This document shows, piece after piece, positions 10,901-17,371 of a stretch of DNA of 32,788 nucleotides. The number at the start of each line of letters is the position of its first letter. Positions within the stretch are counted from its first letter, which is position 1. The stretch is from a virus. The notes below the pieces were generated by a model. That model was not told the origin of the DNA. It worked only from the letters and a program-made list of their open reading frames with translations, and did not search any database. Made by a program: the position numbers and the translations under genes. The DNA lies in IMG/VR virus record IMGVR_UViG_3300017714_000073, positions 1 through 32,788 of that record. The stretch is one strand, 5' to 3'.

Positions 10901-12552
10901 TTATCGTATTGGGACACTTCTACATTATCTATAGTATAAACTTTGAATAAAGGATCTTGATGTGCTAAAGTCTTTGCTTGACTTTTTTGAATACCTGAAC
11001 TAGTAAAATAAACATCACATTTTTCGTATGTTTTTAAATCTGTAAATGGAGTGTAATCTATAAATGCAGTATATCCATTTACTATTGCTTTGTGTTCTAC
11101 TAACACACCTCCTGTCATTTTATAAACATGTGTGTCGTGTGTATCTGTGAATATAACAAGACTACCATTCTCTATGTTTGCTTCAGCTGGTATAATTAAA
11201 TCACTGCCACTTACTGTTGGTAGATAATCACCTTCTGGTTTTATGTAGTAGTCAATATGACCAAGCCATTGCATGTCCGTGCTTGCAATATAATCTGCAC
11301 CTTCGAACAAATTCATTTTTGTTTCAAATTCTATAATACTTCTTTTTGCTTGATAGGTAGCATTAGCATACAGTGACAAGTCTATATGTGGTATAATTTG
11401 TTTTAAAGTTTTTATACAATCGATATGAACCCAGTTATTGATCCTTGACCAAGCTGTTTGTCTACTATCGTTTTTTGCAATAACAATATAATCTGGTTCT
11501 GTTTCTATTACCTGTTCAAAGTCCCAAGATTCGATATCATATGATTCACCTAAGTTACTGTTTGGTGTTATAGCTGTAGCTGTAACTGTTCCGTCACCTA
11601 CTTCTAAATAGTAAATGTCAGTTTGGTCTGGTAGTTTTGCATACAAATTATTTACAAGTTTATCATTGTTTGATTCATGTCTTAGTAAATTAAACCCATC
11701 AAAGAATACTGGTTTATCTGCATGTGTATCGTTGTTATATGCTGTAAGCCTATCTAGACTAGAGCCTGTATAACCTCTTGCTCTTGTCCTAAATTCTACA
11801 TCATAAACTACGTTTCTATCCCAATAACCATCTGATCTAATATTACCTTTGTATTGATTAGAATACATAGTTTTGCCGCTTGTATCTCTAAATAAAATTA
11901 ATTTAATACCTGTGCCTACACCCGTTACTATGTAAGTATTATCTGTTGCCGCTGTTCCCCAGTTACCTGAAAACTTGATAATCATACCGTTATGTAACTT
12001 GAAAGTATTGTTATCATCTGTTAATTCGTATACTGCTTGATTATCTATTGCATCAAATATATCTACTGTCGCACCTGTGTTTGTTGCTGTGTATATTGGT
12101 AAATTTTGTGCCCAGTAGTATGAACTGTAGTTAACCAACATATCAATATTAACTGGCGGATTAAAAACATATCCCTGACTCGAATATGCACTTGCATAGT
12201 TATAATTTGTAAAATTTGTTTGTAAAGCATTTACAACATCGTCAAATGCAAGTGTATTTGTAATTTCATTTTCATTGTTTTTTAAAACAATACCAGGCTG
12301 TAATTGGCTTATTTGTTTTGCTTTGTTATTGTTAATAATGTCAATGTATGTGTCATGTAGATTTTTTTCTCTTCCATGTGTACTACCAATAAATCCATGA
12401 TAATCTTTTAAATTACCTTTGCTAATCATTTGATCAAATGTACTATCTAACCATGATTTGTTAGTATCGCTTTGGAATGTTTTTGGTAAGAAGTTAGATG
12501 CACTAACCTTACTATTAGGATATTGTCCTGCTCTTTTCTTGTTACCTGCCAT
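1969..12552 (-). CDS. Giant baseplate/tail structural protein, 3527 aa, in the gp7 position
   Basis: A single uninterrupted frame covers almost a third of the window. It starts at ATG 12552, two bases after the gp6 stop. In T4 the gene after gp6 is gp7, the wedge initiator of about 1030 residues; I see no clear similarity to T4 gp7, so the equivalence is positional. The N-terminus is MAGNKKRAGQYPNSKVSASN, with no signal or membrane segment. The protein is rich in Thr, Asn, Asp and Tyr and largely beta in character. A Thr-rich insert at about residues 2130-2530 contains internal repeats. A CxxC pair (EEPCGICAG) lies near residue 2585, and aromatic motifs follow (KRWWDTS, YDYDQGDYTY, WGKLFPGSSIDVYEW). 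It probably forms a large peripheral baseplate or fibre-bearing structure. Structural role is fairly sure; identity with gp7 is not. Confidence 0.75.
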   Translation of the reverse strand: MAGNKKRAGQYPNSKVSASNFLPKTFQSDTNKSWLDSTFDQMISKGNLKDYHGFIGSTHGREKNLHDTYIDIINNNKAKQISQLQPGIVLKNNENEITNTLAFDDVVNALQTNFTNYNYASAYSSQGYVFNPPVNIDMLVNYSSYYWAQNLPIYTATNTGATVDIFDAIDNQAVYELTDDNNTFKLHNGMIIKFSGNWGTAATDNTYIVTGVGTGIKLILFRDTSGKTMYSNQYKGNIRSDGYWDRNVVYDVEFRTRARGYTGSSLDRLTAYNNDTHADKPVFFDGFNLLRHESNNDKLVNNLYAKLPDQTDIYYLEVGDGTVTATAITPNSNLGESYDIESWDFEQVIETEPDYIVIAKNDSRQTAWSRINNWVHIDCIKTLKQIIPHIDLSLYANATYQAKRSIIEFETKMNLFEGADYIASTDMQWLGHIDYYIKPEGDYLPTVSGSDLIIPAEANIENGSLVIFTDTHDTHVYKMTGGVLVEHKAIVNGYTAFIDYTPFTDLKTYEKCDVYFTSSGIQKSQAKTLAHQDPLFKVYTIDNVEVSQYDNEFIGNKIFGYKQGTGNTDAILGKKLSYKDTPKGAEYEFENYLNTYTLNYVVADDVDPKLGHEYKGKGYNYFKQDNKLSTLYKTSDNIFGAYEHLQYTITAAQIASQQFDIPLGSDNYRPTFEYFVYIVDGKVNLKETTSQGTSINKNVDRFKDGILVDSTSTIKITNLTDNNLVFANNSVTIASGATQELTSIVNDSAEYNSNSVFKITVADSINNHFYRLTKNGENFDTSDVTVNATTTTINTTQCKEGDIIDFEFINNDLSNATNNPSFPTLWQSNSNNETFDSFTISETADHWKDMMLAIPGFTGSVFGENNFSSSIRLSSYGGKIFLNENTGIMHDIQYINKEYSITGALFEQGQDYDAFITRFRNQVRRVYSSTTISNISEVVSKTLTTLLANKKGTDLYKTSNMLYTKEPVTKTFTIDDNQTTFTIDKIAGGDVNIRDHVYVWLRDDKDNNDIMVRRTLVKDKEYTVNGDKINLLITPQTSASGEYSSVEIHYYQMDTHSYVPQSLVKLGIQVGQEPTVVDNKLVTHDNRTYLLASGADLFNMNSATFDVVNAAQYELECMIYAGIVKEDLLYSNVKLKSVNKYIPSQHRSTWYTNAELDNYVYTYYSKWAKANNYPVVLEELVYDVNDSKTWNYKDMTSTILGSYNHFVDTNLPGHYVGIYNILFGTATPHITPWHMLGFNFKPQWWDTYYSWTDATKRTALLDALTFGKTNNPASNVTQEITYARHAWDWTNNSPVDTNGDLVDPKDILGTPSVLEASESFVFGDWGPTEQLFRQTAQCNAVTIDAIIKLKPAQAFTEFFQPGTFTTVANDDSSFNVSELENKMINSKSFILPGYKSNKVLNAIKINTNQIYSNTSNESSVVYGNKFDQNFSPVVNFTATGEVDNIIVNKRLFDITTEAVITSNVLGSVRDSEGKNIDTLDLEYEYKQAEFVANGISQAQHNYTIRNRYTDLAEQIYTNLDTQLIQKINGFTTKSSMSLFAESGIDGSFAVSDNDYKIVMHNGYPHTFINASQITIKKEPDGYQIKGSSTNRQEFMFLEPNKNNFTDIEVSNRVIRKYSKFVTNHSILEYGSVLNKIQDVYTFIRGYFAFLEQNGFKFATSKDAYANTFVRWTVRAEEGQEITLDLGKFIEFTSTHGHVSEAGTFDYFANNINIRDGSDVLKENLVVSRKENKVTFENKQEKSFGNITVAVVDFEHAFVFNNNTIFNNVLFDDVKMSRQDRLIARGGVTKEWNGEKKALGHLVFDDHIVQNFDSSVEETNEYYRTDITEFNPDVKKAKDISIGNIDRDWVENLHLDPNVITKFYQGAIKEAGTNASVDRLARFIKGADDIQVFEKYMFNHSYFGDTTKKHSTEIKLLQNEIGNNPQVIEFAEQPSVTKSIAITNDDSRFVNKDSIEFNIADFDQAQTKLNTAGSPLSTEARYYAFNTTKMTDVYDSTADYAIIENWSDTKTYSFGDIVRRESVLYKCKVDTTGLTSVNDGITVTGVKRFPVFPVGTVVKIDNNPVTLTQTSQALSDIVATGSVANPVVNNLDQLSINGNVLTFQVASSGTGILGPAQLLSNIAPNDFLTVTGKAIVINGTTVDFNNIPANLTENTAIQNVGVTPPNIVETFQHPADFTGTGNTKQVTIATSLTGYTVDTIQAVITFADTTTTTQNITASNLTGQVLDITQDPADWTDTTSIEVTITHTTVIDLLDTYTITQALSITGYQLDSVIVDGTTLTSSDFTLTGQAVELDNVNQYNIADSIEFVLVHVDTGMTMTEVVSLITSSVPNVTATLDANNHILLEFTGAAPGDQLILSAGSTNTELGFDSAGEIAVVQSGAIYPQLTMQQILDQINNFQLFSLDNITATQSNNQLILTKTEINNPLLTMTIAAGNIAFGFNTTAYTTTETTEQVEIGFLEAINDINNHFTSQGITDITASVVAGAQIRISSPRQSLDLGDTDFNTIAILPSALQTNNITSIQNIFLEAEWERQEDSQDPALFNIWVVNDSDYSVEGLGSLKTKFYSWNVFQVQNHTLFTRETDEEPCGICAGTSTSDGNDARITTIAPHGLVKGDYVMLTNTTTQPNIDGIHRVTQVDAADNKIFFIDKFIDVCGNASSIMVLRPQRFETTTQRDLSTTVTDKSLVYVDKVDGIAGPVTTNVFTASEDVSGNITYDLPPGTRFTKYRVTNNDVANITIYDYDKNKTVKQLELFDPLRGVIPGIANAEVDMTDDVDLAAYNNSSDEEYAVVAENYWSQEHLGKRWWDTSQVVYYDYDQGDYTYQSSHWGKLFPGSSIDVYEWTKSSVGPEDYAREVENQTEMFGVVASGEAYYIYNSTLQENYYYYSTVEEWNNTLGTYSTCYYFWVKNKNTIPSGKDLSTSAVSDIIENPTANGISWFAALTPETTSLALTHTSGNAFILSNADIYLNDTSTVIQINRVPSGINHNSWTTIAKDRDLIPDYYYIGLRNNLATVDALENSLPNYNAHPFSRYGDDRNNKQTWFIDHKSARLNAYVVINDLLKDINLYTDYYGIWDREFIKSSMPNKTWKWTNYVSKDRNLFVVPSTTVNNLTELSSIDTDKIKTVKLKITSEGLDRSEILEYIDNDWVVTEKANATIELEDIVAVTRAGWDIYGWDSTKWNRTETKDWWRTIIDACRNDWFIDFNIVKFNKLFFAMVDYTFSEQDQNNWCHKSTYVKLDITHSINTKLRKYTRSTMNNIIGYVDTLKPFHTKVDEILDIQKTTEESKITITEDPKQVIYFDADKDEFDDFTSVFSGDIRNGGSAWDAVAGVADSNDWSFTETYDNGAFHQPNLFTSENNPQRQHLLKISFGTLAGFKVQTNTTADTVDNNTRTFVYLKNIDSNIPSIVGLEESKAAATTTEIAVGGTTVTLDDASAFADSGIAYVNNEFMQYIKNGNDLTIITRSTMNSLELQHAIGSVIVDVTNSFLTSAEIGTTMLNDLGKSIIDPTSTDSLSAVELRTLSKGITI
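4990..6010 (-). repeat. Degenerate protein repeats inside the giant gene (two types)
   Basis: In the encoded protein (about residues 2180-2520) two repeat types follow each other. Type A occurs twice with a period near 73 residues: (S/A)L(S/T)TGY..D.(I/V) followed by (S/D)..LTGQ..(L/E)(D/L) and a D(T/S)(S/I)IE strand. Type B occurs three times with a period near 75-80: a helix ending in IN or IT (VVSLITSSVP, ILDQINNFQL, AINDINNHFT), then (N/D)(V/I)TA(T/S) and a strand N(H/Q).IL, and in two copies a GF turn (ELGFDSAG, AFGFNTTA). Type B resembles the flagellin hook IN motif pattern. The repeats were aligned by eye. Confidence 0.6.
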
Positions 12553-12554
12553 TG

Positions 12555-15500
12555 TTACTGTCCTGCTCTAATATTTGTATCTGTGATTGCATCAATAATA
12601 TCAATGTCTTCTATTTTTACATCTGGTATAAATATTTCACTACTCATTGGTTTGATTTCAAACAAATCACCAAATACGCTATCTGCTCCTTGTGGAACAA
12701 TTACAAAGCTACTGATTAATCCACTTAGCTCTTTGTGAACAAATGCAGCAAGTTCTGTGAAATAAAATGTTTCACCAAAGTCCCAATTCTCAATTTTGAA
12801 ATATTCATTAATTTTTTCAATTATTTTAGTTTTTACATCATTGTCTGTAGCTGTGCTAGTTTGTAATTTAATTACTCTAAACCTAGCTTTTAATTGTGGT
12901 TGTGCAGTATTACCAAACAATGGTTTATATGTTACACTTCTATAAACAACACTGTCACTCATTGCTTTTACATTTGCAACATCTGCAAATGTTTTAGATA
13001 ACTGATTACTTGTTGGAGGATTAGGTATGTCTTTTTTACCTAGTAGATACTGTTTAAAATCAGCATCATATGTACGACCTAATACAAAAACATCTATAAC
13101 ATTAGTGAAACTAGGATCTACTAGAACATTTCTGTCTGGGTTGTGTTGCCATTCGAATCTTAAGTTTTGTTTACCATCTACTGTATCTAGGACACCGTCT
13201 TCATTATAATCAACGTCAATTTGGTCACCTGATATAATATCATCAAATGCTCTTGGATTATTTGGTCTTACATCGTTGTTTGAATCTTCTAAAGATATAA
13301 TTACTCTATGGGAATTTGATATACCATTCTGGTCAATAAAATACCCACTTATGAAAAATGTTCCTGCTGGATCAAATTGATCATTTAAAACTGTAATTGT
13401 GTCTTTTTCTCTTTTTAATGTGTAAGTGTCTAGTTCGTATTCGTTTGATATATTACTGAACTCAACATTAGCACTACCAAATTCAAATCTAATTGTTCTT
13501 GTTAATATATCATATGAACCATTGTTATACTCTAACCAAACTAACCAGTTTTCGTCAAACTGTGTTGTATTATAAGTAGCAAATGGATTAGTGTTTACTG
13601 CATCTACACCTGGTTCAAATATTTCCCAACTTGTTTTTTCAAAGTTATAATATATTGCAAAAGTTTTTTGTGACTTTAAAAAATTTAGTATAATTTGTGT
13701 TTCTCTATCACTGAACACTCTGTTAAATGCAGGATATATTGATTTGATATATTTGGTTGGCGGAATATCACTATCTAAAACAATACTACCTTTGCCTACT
13801 GAAGTAAGACCTGTAGCGTCACCATTTACATCATATATACCCAGTCCGTTGTTGTATATTCTTACAACTCTTGCCCACATAGGATTACTATCGTTAGCAT
13901 CTGAAAACTCAATCAAACTACCTACTTCTATGTGTTTAGTATATGCTGCCTGAGAGCTTCCTACTTTTACATAATCAGGTCCTTCTAAAAAGTAACCATT
14001 GTTTGCACCTAAAGCATTTGAGCCAGTTGGTATCCATTCATATGTGTTTGTGTTATAGCCTGCTGGCTTTAAACTATCAAAAGGAAACTTAGTATAGTAT
14101 AAATTTAAAAACTCACTGTTGTTAAAAATATTTTTTAAATACTTGTTGTAAACTTGACTAGACGATTCATTAGTTGCAGTTGATATATTGTTTGTAACAT
14201 TGTATGCATATATTTTACCGTCTTTATTGAATATGTTTACACTTGTGTATGCACCTGTTGGATCCATTGTATGATGAAATCTGCTGTGTCCGCTGTGTGT
14301 TCTATTAATAGATTTTATCTTGAGTGCATCTTCGCTTTGTGTTTGAATTACATTATTATAATCACTTGCAGTGATCATTCTACCTTGGGAACTATAAAAA
14401 CGAGGTGCATTCTCTTTTATACTGTTAGCAGTTTCGCTTTCTGATGCTGTAACAATTGGTGATTTTAATTGTAATCCCATAACTGCTTGATATTGATTAC
14501 CGTCTGAGCCAATATAGTTTACTGTAATTTTTTGTGGTCCTAAATCATCAGGACGTAGAGTGTATGTATTGTTAACACTTGTTCTAAACCATACTCTAAT
14601 AATTCCTTTAGGTGGATTACCAAAATTACTATCACTAAAGCATACACTTATTTGATTATTCTCACGTGTCTTTACACTGAATATATTTCTGTCTGTTCCT
14701 GGCAATGCATTGTAAATTTCATTTTGTCCATATACATTTTCTACTTTAGTCCAATATGTTAATGTATCATCTGTGTCGTTAACGGTAGCTACCCATACGT
14801 CACTGTTGTTGATATCTGAAACGTCTATATCAAGTTTCATATTTGATATAGGATCTGAAATAGGAAAATCTCTAGATTGTAAATCGCCTTGCTTTAGTCC
14901 AACTAAAAATCCTGTGTTTGCACTTGTTATACCTTGACCGTCATTTTTGTATACAATACTGAATGCATTGTTTTTATCTGGTGTAACTTCTTCAATAATA
15001 CTTCTTTGGTTTACATCTAGTCCTACTACATTAAACACACTAGAAGTACCAGCAGCACTACCAATTAAGTTAAATTTAATTTGATTAACATTATTCTTTA
15101 ATTTGTAAAATTGATGAGTGATGTTATCAATAATTGTTTGTTTTACAGGACTACCAAATGTGTTACTGTCTTGCATTAATGCATTCATAACAGTGATAAA
15201 ATCATCCATGCTGTTTACATTAGATGTGTTTTCAAATCTTAATTCTTTACCACCTAAACTTGTTCCGTCACTACCAATTACTGCTTCGTTTGTTTTTACA
15301 CTGACAATCTTCATTTCACCAAATGCTGGCACATTTCTTTTTGGTGTGTAGCCTAAAAATTCTGCTAGTTTAAATATACTTTCTTGTCTTTCACTTGTAC
15401 TTAAAAAGTTGTTGCGTGTGTTTAAATCAACCCTAAAAGCCAAGTTGTGTCCAAACTGTGCAACTACATCAAGTAGTGCAACAAATTCTGCTGATTCAAT

Positions 15501-15665
15501 CCAGTCGTTGTAATTTTCAGGATAGTTGTTGCGAACATAGTCTACCATAGCAGAACGTATAGTGTCAAAATCATATGCTTGTAAATTTGCATTGATAAAG
15601 CTATCGTATACTACTGTGTAGTCTTCGGCCGCAAATAGTTTTGTTTGTCTAGTGTTTTGTGCCAT
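12555..15665 (-). CDS. 6: Baseplate wedge protein gp6
   Basis: A 1036-residue protein whose N-terminus (SFINANLQAYDFDTIRSAM, then YPENYNDWIESAEF, LLDVVAQFGHNLAFR and DLNTRNNFLSTSERQESI) has the pattern of T4-type gp6, a baseplate J-like wedge subunit. gp6 dimers join neighbouring wedges into the ring around the hub. T4 gp6 is 660 residues, so this one has about 375 extra residues, mostly in the middle and C-terminal part. The C-terminal region has the expected VKTKIIEKINEYF helix followed by FYFTELAAFVHKE. It starts one base after the gp25 stop and is followed two bases later by the giant gene. The order gp25-gp6-next wedge gene supports the call. Confidence 0.92.
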   Translation of the reverse strand: MAQNTRQTKLFAAEDYTVVYDSFINANLQAYDFDTIRSAMVDYVRNNYPENYNDWIESAEFVALLDVVAQFGHNLAFRVDLNTRNNFLSTSERQESIFKLAEFLGYTPKRNVPAFGEMKIVSVKTNEAVIGSDGTSLGGKELRFENTSNVNSMDDFITVMNALMQDSNTFGSPVKQTIIDNITHQFYKLKNNVNQIKFNLIGSAAGTSSVFNVVGLDVNQRSIIEEVTPDKNNAFSIVYKNDGQGITSANTGFLVGLKQGDLQSRDFPISDPISNMKLDIDVSDINNSDVWVATVNDTDDTLTYWTKVENVYGQNEIYNALPGTDRNIFSVKTRENNQISVCFSDSNFGNPPKGIIRVWFRTSVNNTYTLRPDDLGPQKITVNYIGSDGNQYQAVMGLQLKSPIVTASESETANSIKENAPRFYSSQGRMITASDYNNVIQTQSEDALKIKSINRTHSGHSRFHHTMDPTGAYTSVNIFNKDGKIYAYNVTNNISTATNESSSQVYNKYLKNIFNNSEFLNLYYTKFPFDSLKPAGYNTNTYEWIPTGSNALGANNGYFLEGPDYVKVGSSQAAYTKHIEVGSLIEFSDANDSNPMWARVVRIYNNGLGIYDVNGDATGLTSVGKGSIVLDSDIPPTKYIKSIYPAFNRVFSDRETQIILNFLKSQKTFAIYYNFEKTSWEIFEPGVDAVNTNPFATYNTTQFDENWLVWLEYNNGSYDILTRTIRFEFGSANVEFSNISNEYELDTYTLKREKDTITVLNDQFDPAGTFFISGYFIDQNGISNSHRVIISLEDSNNDVRPNNPRAFDDIISGDQIDVDYNEDGVLDTVDGKQNLRFEWQHNPDRNVLVDPSFTNVIDVFVLGRTYDADFKQYLLGKKDIPNPPTSNQLSKTFADVANVKAMSDSVVYRSVTYKPLFGNTAQPQLKARFRVIKLQTSTATDNDVKTKIIEKINEYFKIENWDFGETFYFTELAAFVHKELSGLISSFVIVPQGADSVFGDLFEIKPMSSEIFIPDVKIEDIDIIDAITDTNIRAGQ

Positions 15666-15666
15666 T

Positions 15667-16050
15667 TTAATACTCTAGAGTTTCTTCAAACTCTTTATCA
15701 AATTTAAGTTGCAACTCTGTTGCAGTTTTAGTAGGGAGATATATTAAATTAGCACTTACATATACAAAATGTGCATCTTGATCTATAGTAATAGTAGAAT
15801 CGCTTAATTGAAAGCGTGGATCGTAATTAACAATGCTAATCACATCTTCTTCTATTTCGTTTATAGTAAGATCATCTAAAGGTTGGAATACCAAATAAGG
15901 TAGGTTACTACCAAACTCTGGGTTCGTCCACTTTTCGCCTTTGCGAATGTGGAAATGGTTTTCGAGGTCTTGCATTGCAAGATCTAAACCTACAAGAATT
16001 TTTGCAGTAGATTTTGTATTTTTTGTTGTATAGCCAATAATATTACTCAT
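15667..16050 (-). CDS. 25: Baseplate wedge protein gp25
   Basis: A 127-residue protein close in length to T4 gp25 (132). Family features are visible in order: an N-terminal helix that ends in LENHFHIRKGEKWTNPEFGS, the LPYLVFQPLDD turn, a helix INEIEEDVISIVNYDPRF, and terminal strands (FVYVSANLIYLP, ATELQLKF). gp25 belongs to the lysozyme-like-fold gp25/GpW group, has no enzyme activity, and helps link wedge to hub and start sheath assembly. It directly precedes gp6. A T4-like late box ATAAATA ends only five bases before the ATG, with no Shine-Dalgarno between, so translation may depend on upstream transcripts or be leaderless. Confidence 0.93.
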   Translation of the reverse strand: MSNIIGYTTKNTKSTAKILVGLDLAMQDLENHFHIRKGEKWTNPEFGSNLPYLVFQPLDDLTINEIEEDVISIVNYDPRFQLSDSTITIDQDAHFVYVSANLIYLPTKTATELQLKFDKEFEETLEY

Positions 16051-16055
16051 ACAAC

Positions 16056-16062
16056 TATTTAT
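16056..16062 (-). promoter_or_regulatory. T4-like late promoter box (ATAAATA) before gp25
   Basis: On the minus strand CATAAATAG stands immediately before the gp25 start codon. The T4 late promoter consensus recognised by gp55 polymerase is TATAAATA. From this box, transcription would start at or about the ATG. Confidence 0.45.
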
Positions 16063-16074
16063 GTGAAAAATTAA

Positions 16075-16623
16075 CTATATACTTAACGGGACAATTTTAA
16101 GCTGATCTTCTGGCCAATTTATAAAATCTTGCCAGCTAGGATCCGGTATACTAAGTGGATAATACTTGCTGTTGTTGTTTATTTCGTGCCATGTTGGTCT
16201 ATATGGTATATTAAGTGGTTTAATAATTTTACTACCTTTTTTAACATTACATGGTCCACATGCTGCAACTGTATTAGTCCATCCCAGTTTGCCGCCTTTT
16301 GATTTAGGCCTAACATGATCTAACGTAAGATTGTCGTGACTAAAAGAATTACCGCAATATTGACATCGATAATCATCTCTTATGTAAACATTGCGGCGTG
16401 TGTATTTTGCTTTTGCTGGTTGTTTGTGATATTTACTGAGCATCACCACAGAGGGCATGGGTATGCTTAAACTTGTAGACCTTATGTATCTACCTTCATA
16501 GTTTTTTACTACATGAACTTTTTGTCCAAACATTGTCTTGATAGCACTTTGCCAACTGATTGTGCTTAGTGGTAATAGACTCAATGGTAATGCATCTGCA
16601 TTTAAAAGTAATACACTGGGCAA
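16075..16623 (-). CDS. HNH endonuclease
   Basis: A 182-residue protein with a complete HNH motif: C87xxC90 and, after a loop, D102-H103, N117, C122xxC125-N126 and K129, i.e. a zinc-stabilised beta-beta-alpha-metal nuclease. The first 80 residues (LLLNADALPLSLLPLSTISW, then a charged RRNVYIRDDYRCQYC) match the layout of free-standing HNH proteins found in many phages and bacteria. The start appears to be TTG at 16623 with GAGG eight bases upstream; the nearby ATG is out of frame. It sits between two structural genes and interrupts the baseplate order, which suits a homing-type nuclease, but a DNA-processing role cannot be excluded. No intron is visible around it. Confidence 0.88.
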   Translation of the reverse strand: MPSVLLLNADALPLSLLPLSTISWQSAIKTMFGQKVHVVKNYEGRYIRSTSLSIPMPSVVMLSKYHKQPAKAKYTRRNVYIRDDYRCQYCGNSFSHDNLTLDHVRPKSKGGKLGWTNTVAACGPCNVKKGSKIIKPLNIPYRPTWHEINNNSKYYPLSIPDPSWQDFINWPEDQLKIVPLSI

Positions 16624-16651
16624 AACATGTTCCTCGATTCAACTATATTTA

Positions 16652-17371
16652 TTAACCTAATTGTTTTACTAGGCGCATTCTTGCTTGATCCATTCCTGGT
16701 AGGAAGCGGCTTGTTTCTACAAAGTAAACTCTTTCTGCTTGCAACTTTTGTTTATCAGATTTCATTTTTAGAGGGTAATCTCTTTCTAGTGCTTTTAAAC
16801 TTGCAGCTTTGATAAAGTCTCTTTTTTTCTCATTACCATAATCGCCTAGCATTAGTATTCTTGCTTCTAGTTGTCGTGTACTTCTATTATTGCCACAGTT
16901 TGTTAGTGCAGTAGCATAGTAATTCCATTGCTTATTTTTAACATAATCATATACATCAAATTTACGTTGCTCGGTTCCTATTTTTTTAAAGTCACCAGTT
17001 TTATAATAAACACTTAATAATGTATCATATTGTGATTGGGAAAGAGTTTCTATTGGTAATAATTGTTTTAGTTTTCTTTCTGCTATTTTTAATTGATCAA
17101 TAAAAATGTTATGGGCTTCTACTTCTGTGAGTCCATTACTGTCTGTATTGATGTTTAGATTATATCCTATTTTCATTACGCCGTCAATATCTAAATACGA
17201 GTACGGTGTATAATTTTCTGTTCTAAGAATAAAATTAACTAATTCTTCACTTGCTTCAAACTCTTTTGTAGGTTTGGTATCATTCACATAGGAAGTATTG
17301 ACTACATTAAAAATAGTGTAATCAATTAGCATATCATCTGTAATAATATTTGGTAAGTTTATTACTGGCAT
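16652..17371 (-). CDS. T4-lysozyme-like (GH24) tail-associated protein, catalytic Thr replaced
   Basis: A 239-residue protein. Residues 45-150 follow the T4 lysozyme pattern: FILRTENY..YSYLDIDGVMKIGYNL aligns with the E11/D20/T26 region of T4 lysozyme, giving E52 and D61 at the right spacing (9). The T26 position is K67, however, and the residue matching H31 is also changed. Later segments LSQSQYDTLLSVYYKTGDF and TRQLEARILMLGDY match the family's second half. A 40-residue N-terminal extension and a C-terminal tail ending RMRLVKQLG lie outside the domain. The start overlaps the gp5 stop (TAATG). In T4 the lysozyme domain is inside gp5; here gp5 lacks it and this gene follows directly, so it may be the split-off partner. 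Activity is uncertain because of the lysine. Confidence 0.75.
   Translation of the reverse strand: MPVINLPNIITDDMLIDYTIFNVVNTSYVNDTKPTKEFEASEELVNFILRTENYTPYSYLDIDGVMKIGYNLNINTDSNGLTEVEAHNIFIDQLKIAERKLKQLLPIETLSQSQYDTLLSVYYKTGDFKKIGTEQRKFDVYDYVKNKQWNYYATALTNCGNNRSTRQLEARILMLGDYGNEKKRDFIKAASLKALERDYPLKMKSDKQKLQAERVYFVETSRFLPGMDQARMRLVKQLG

Noticed and set aside
1969-12552. Giant frame as an artefact of fused genes or assembly error
   Set aside because: The frame is continuous with even codon use and no internal gene-start signals (GGAG plus ATG at a motif break) that I could see; very large tail proteins are known in marine myoviruses.
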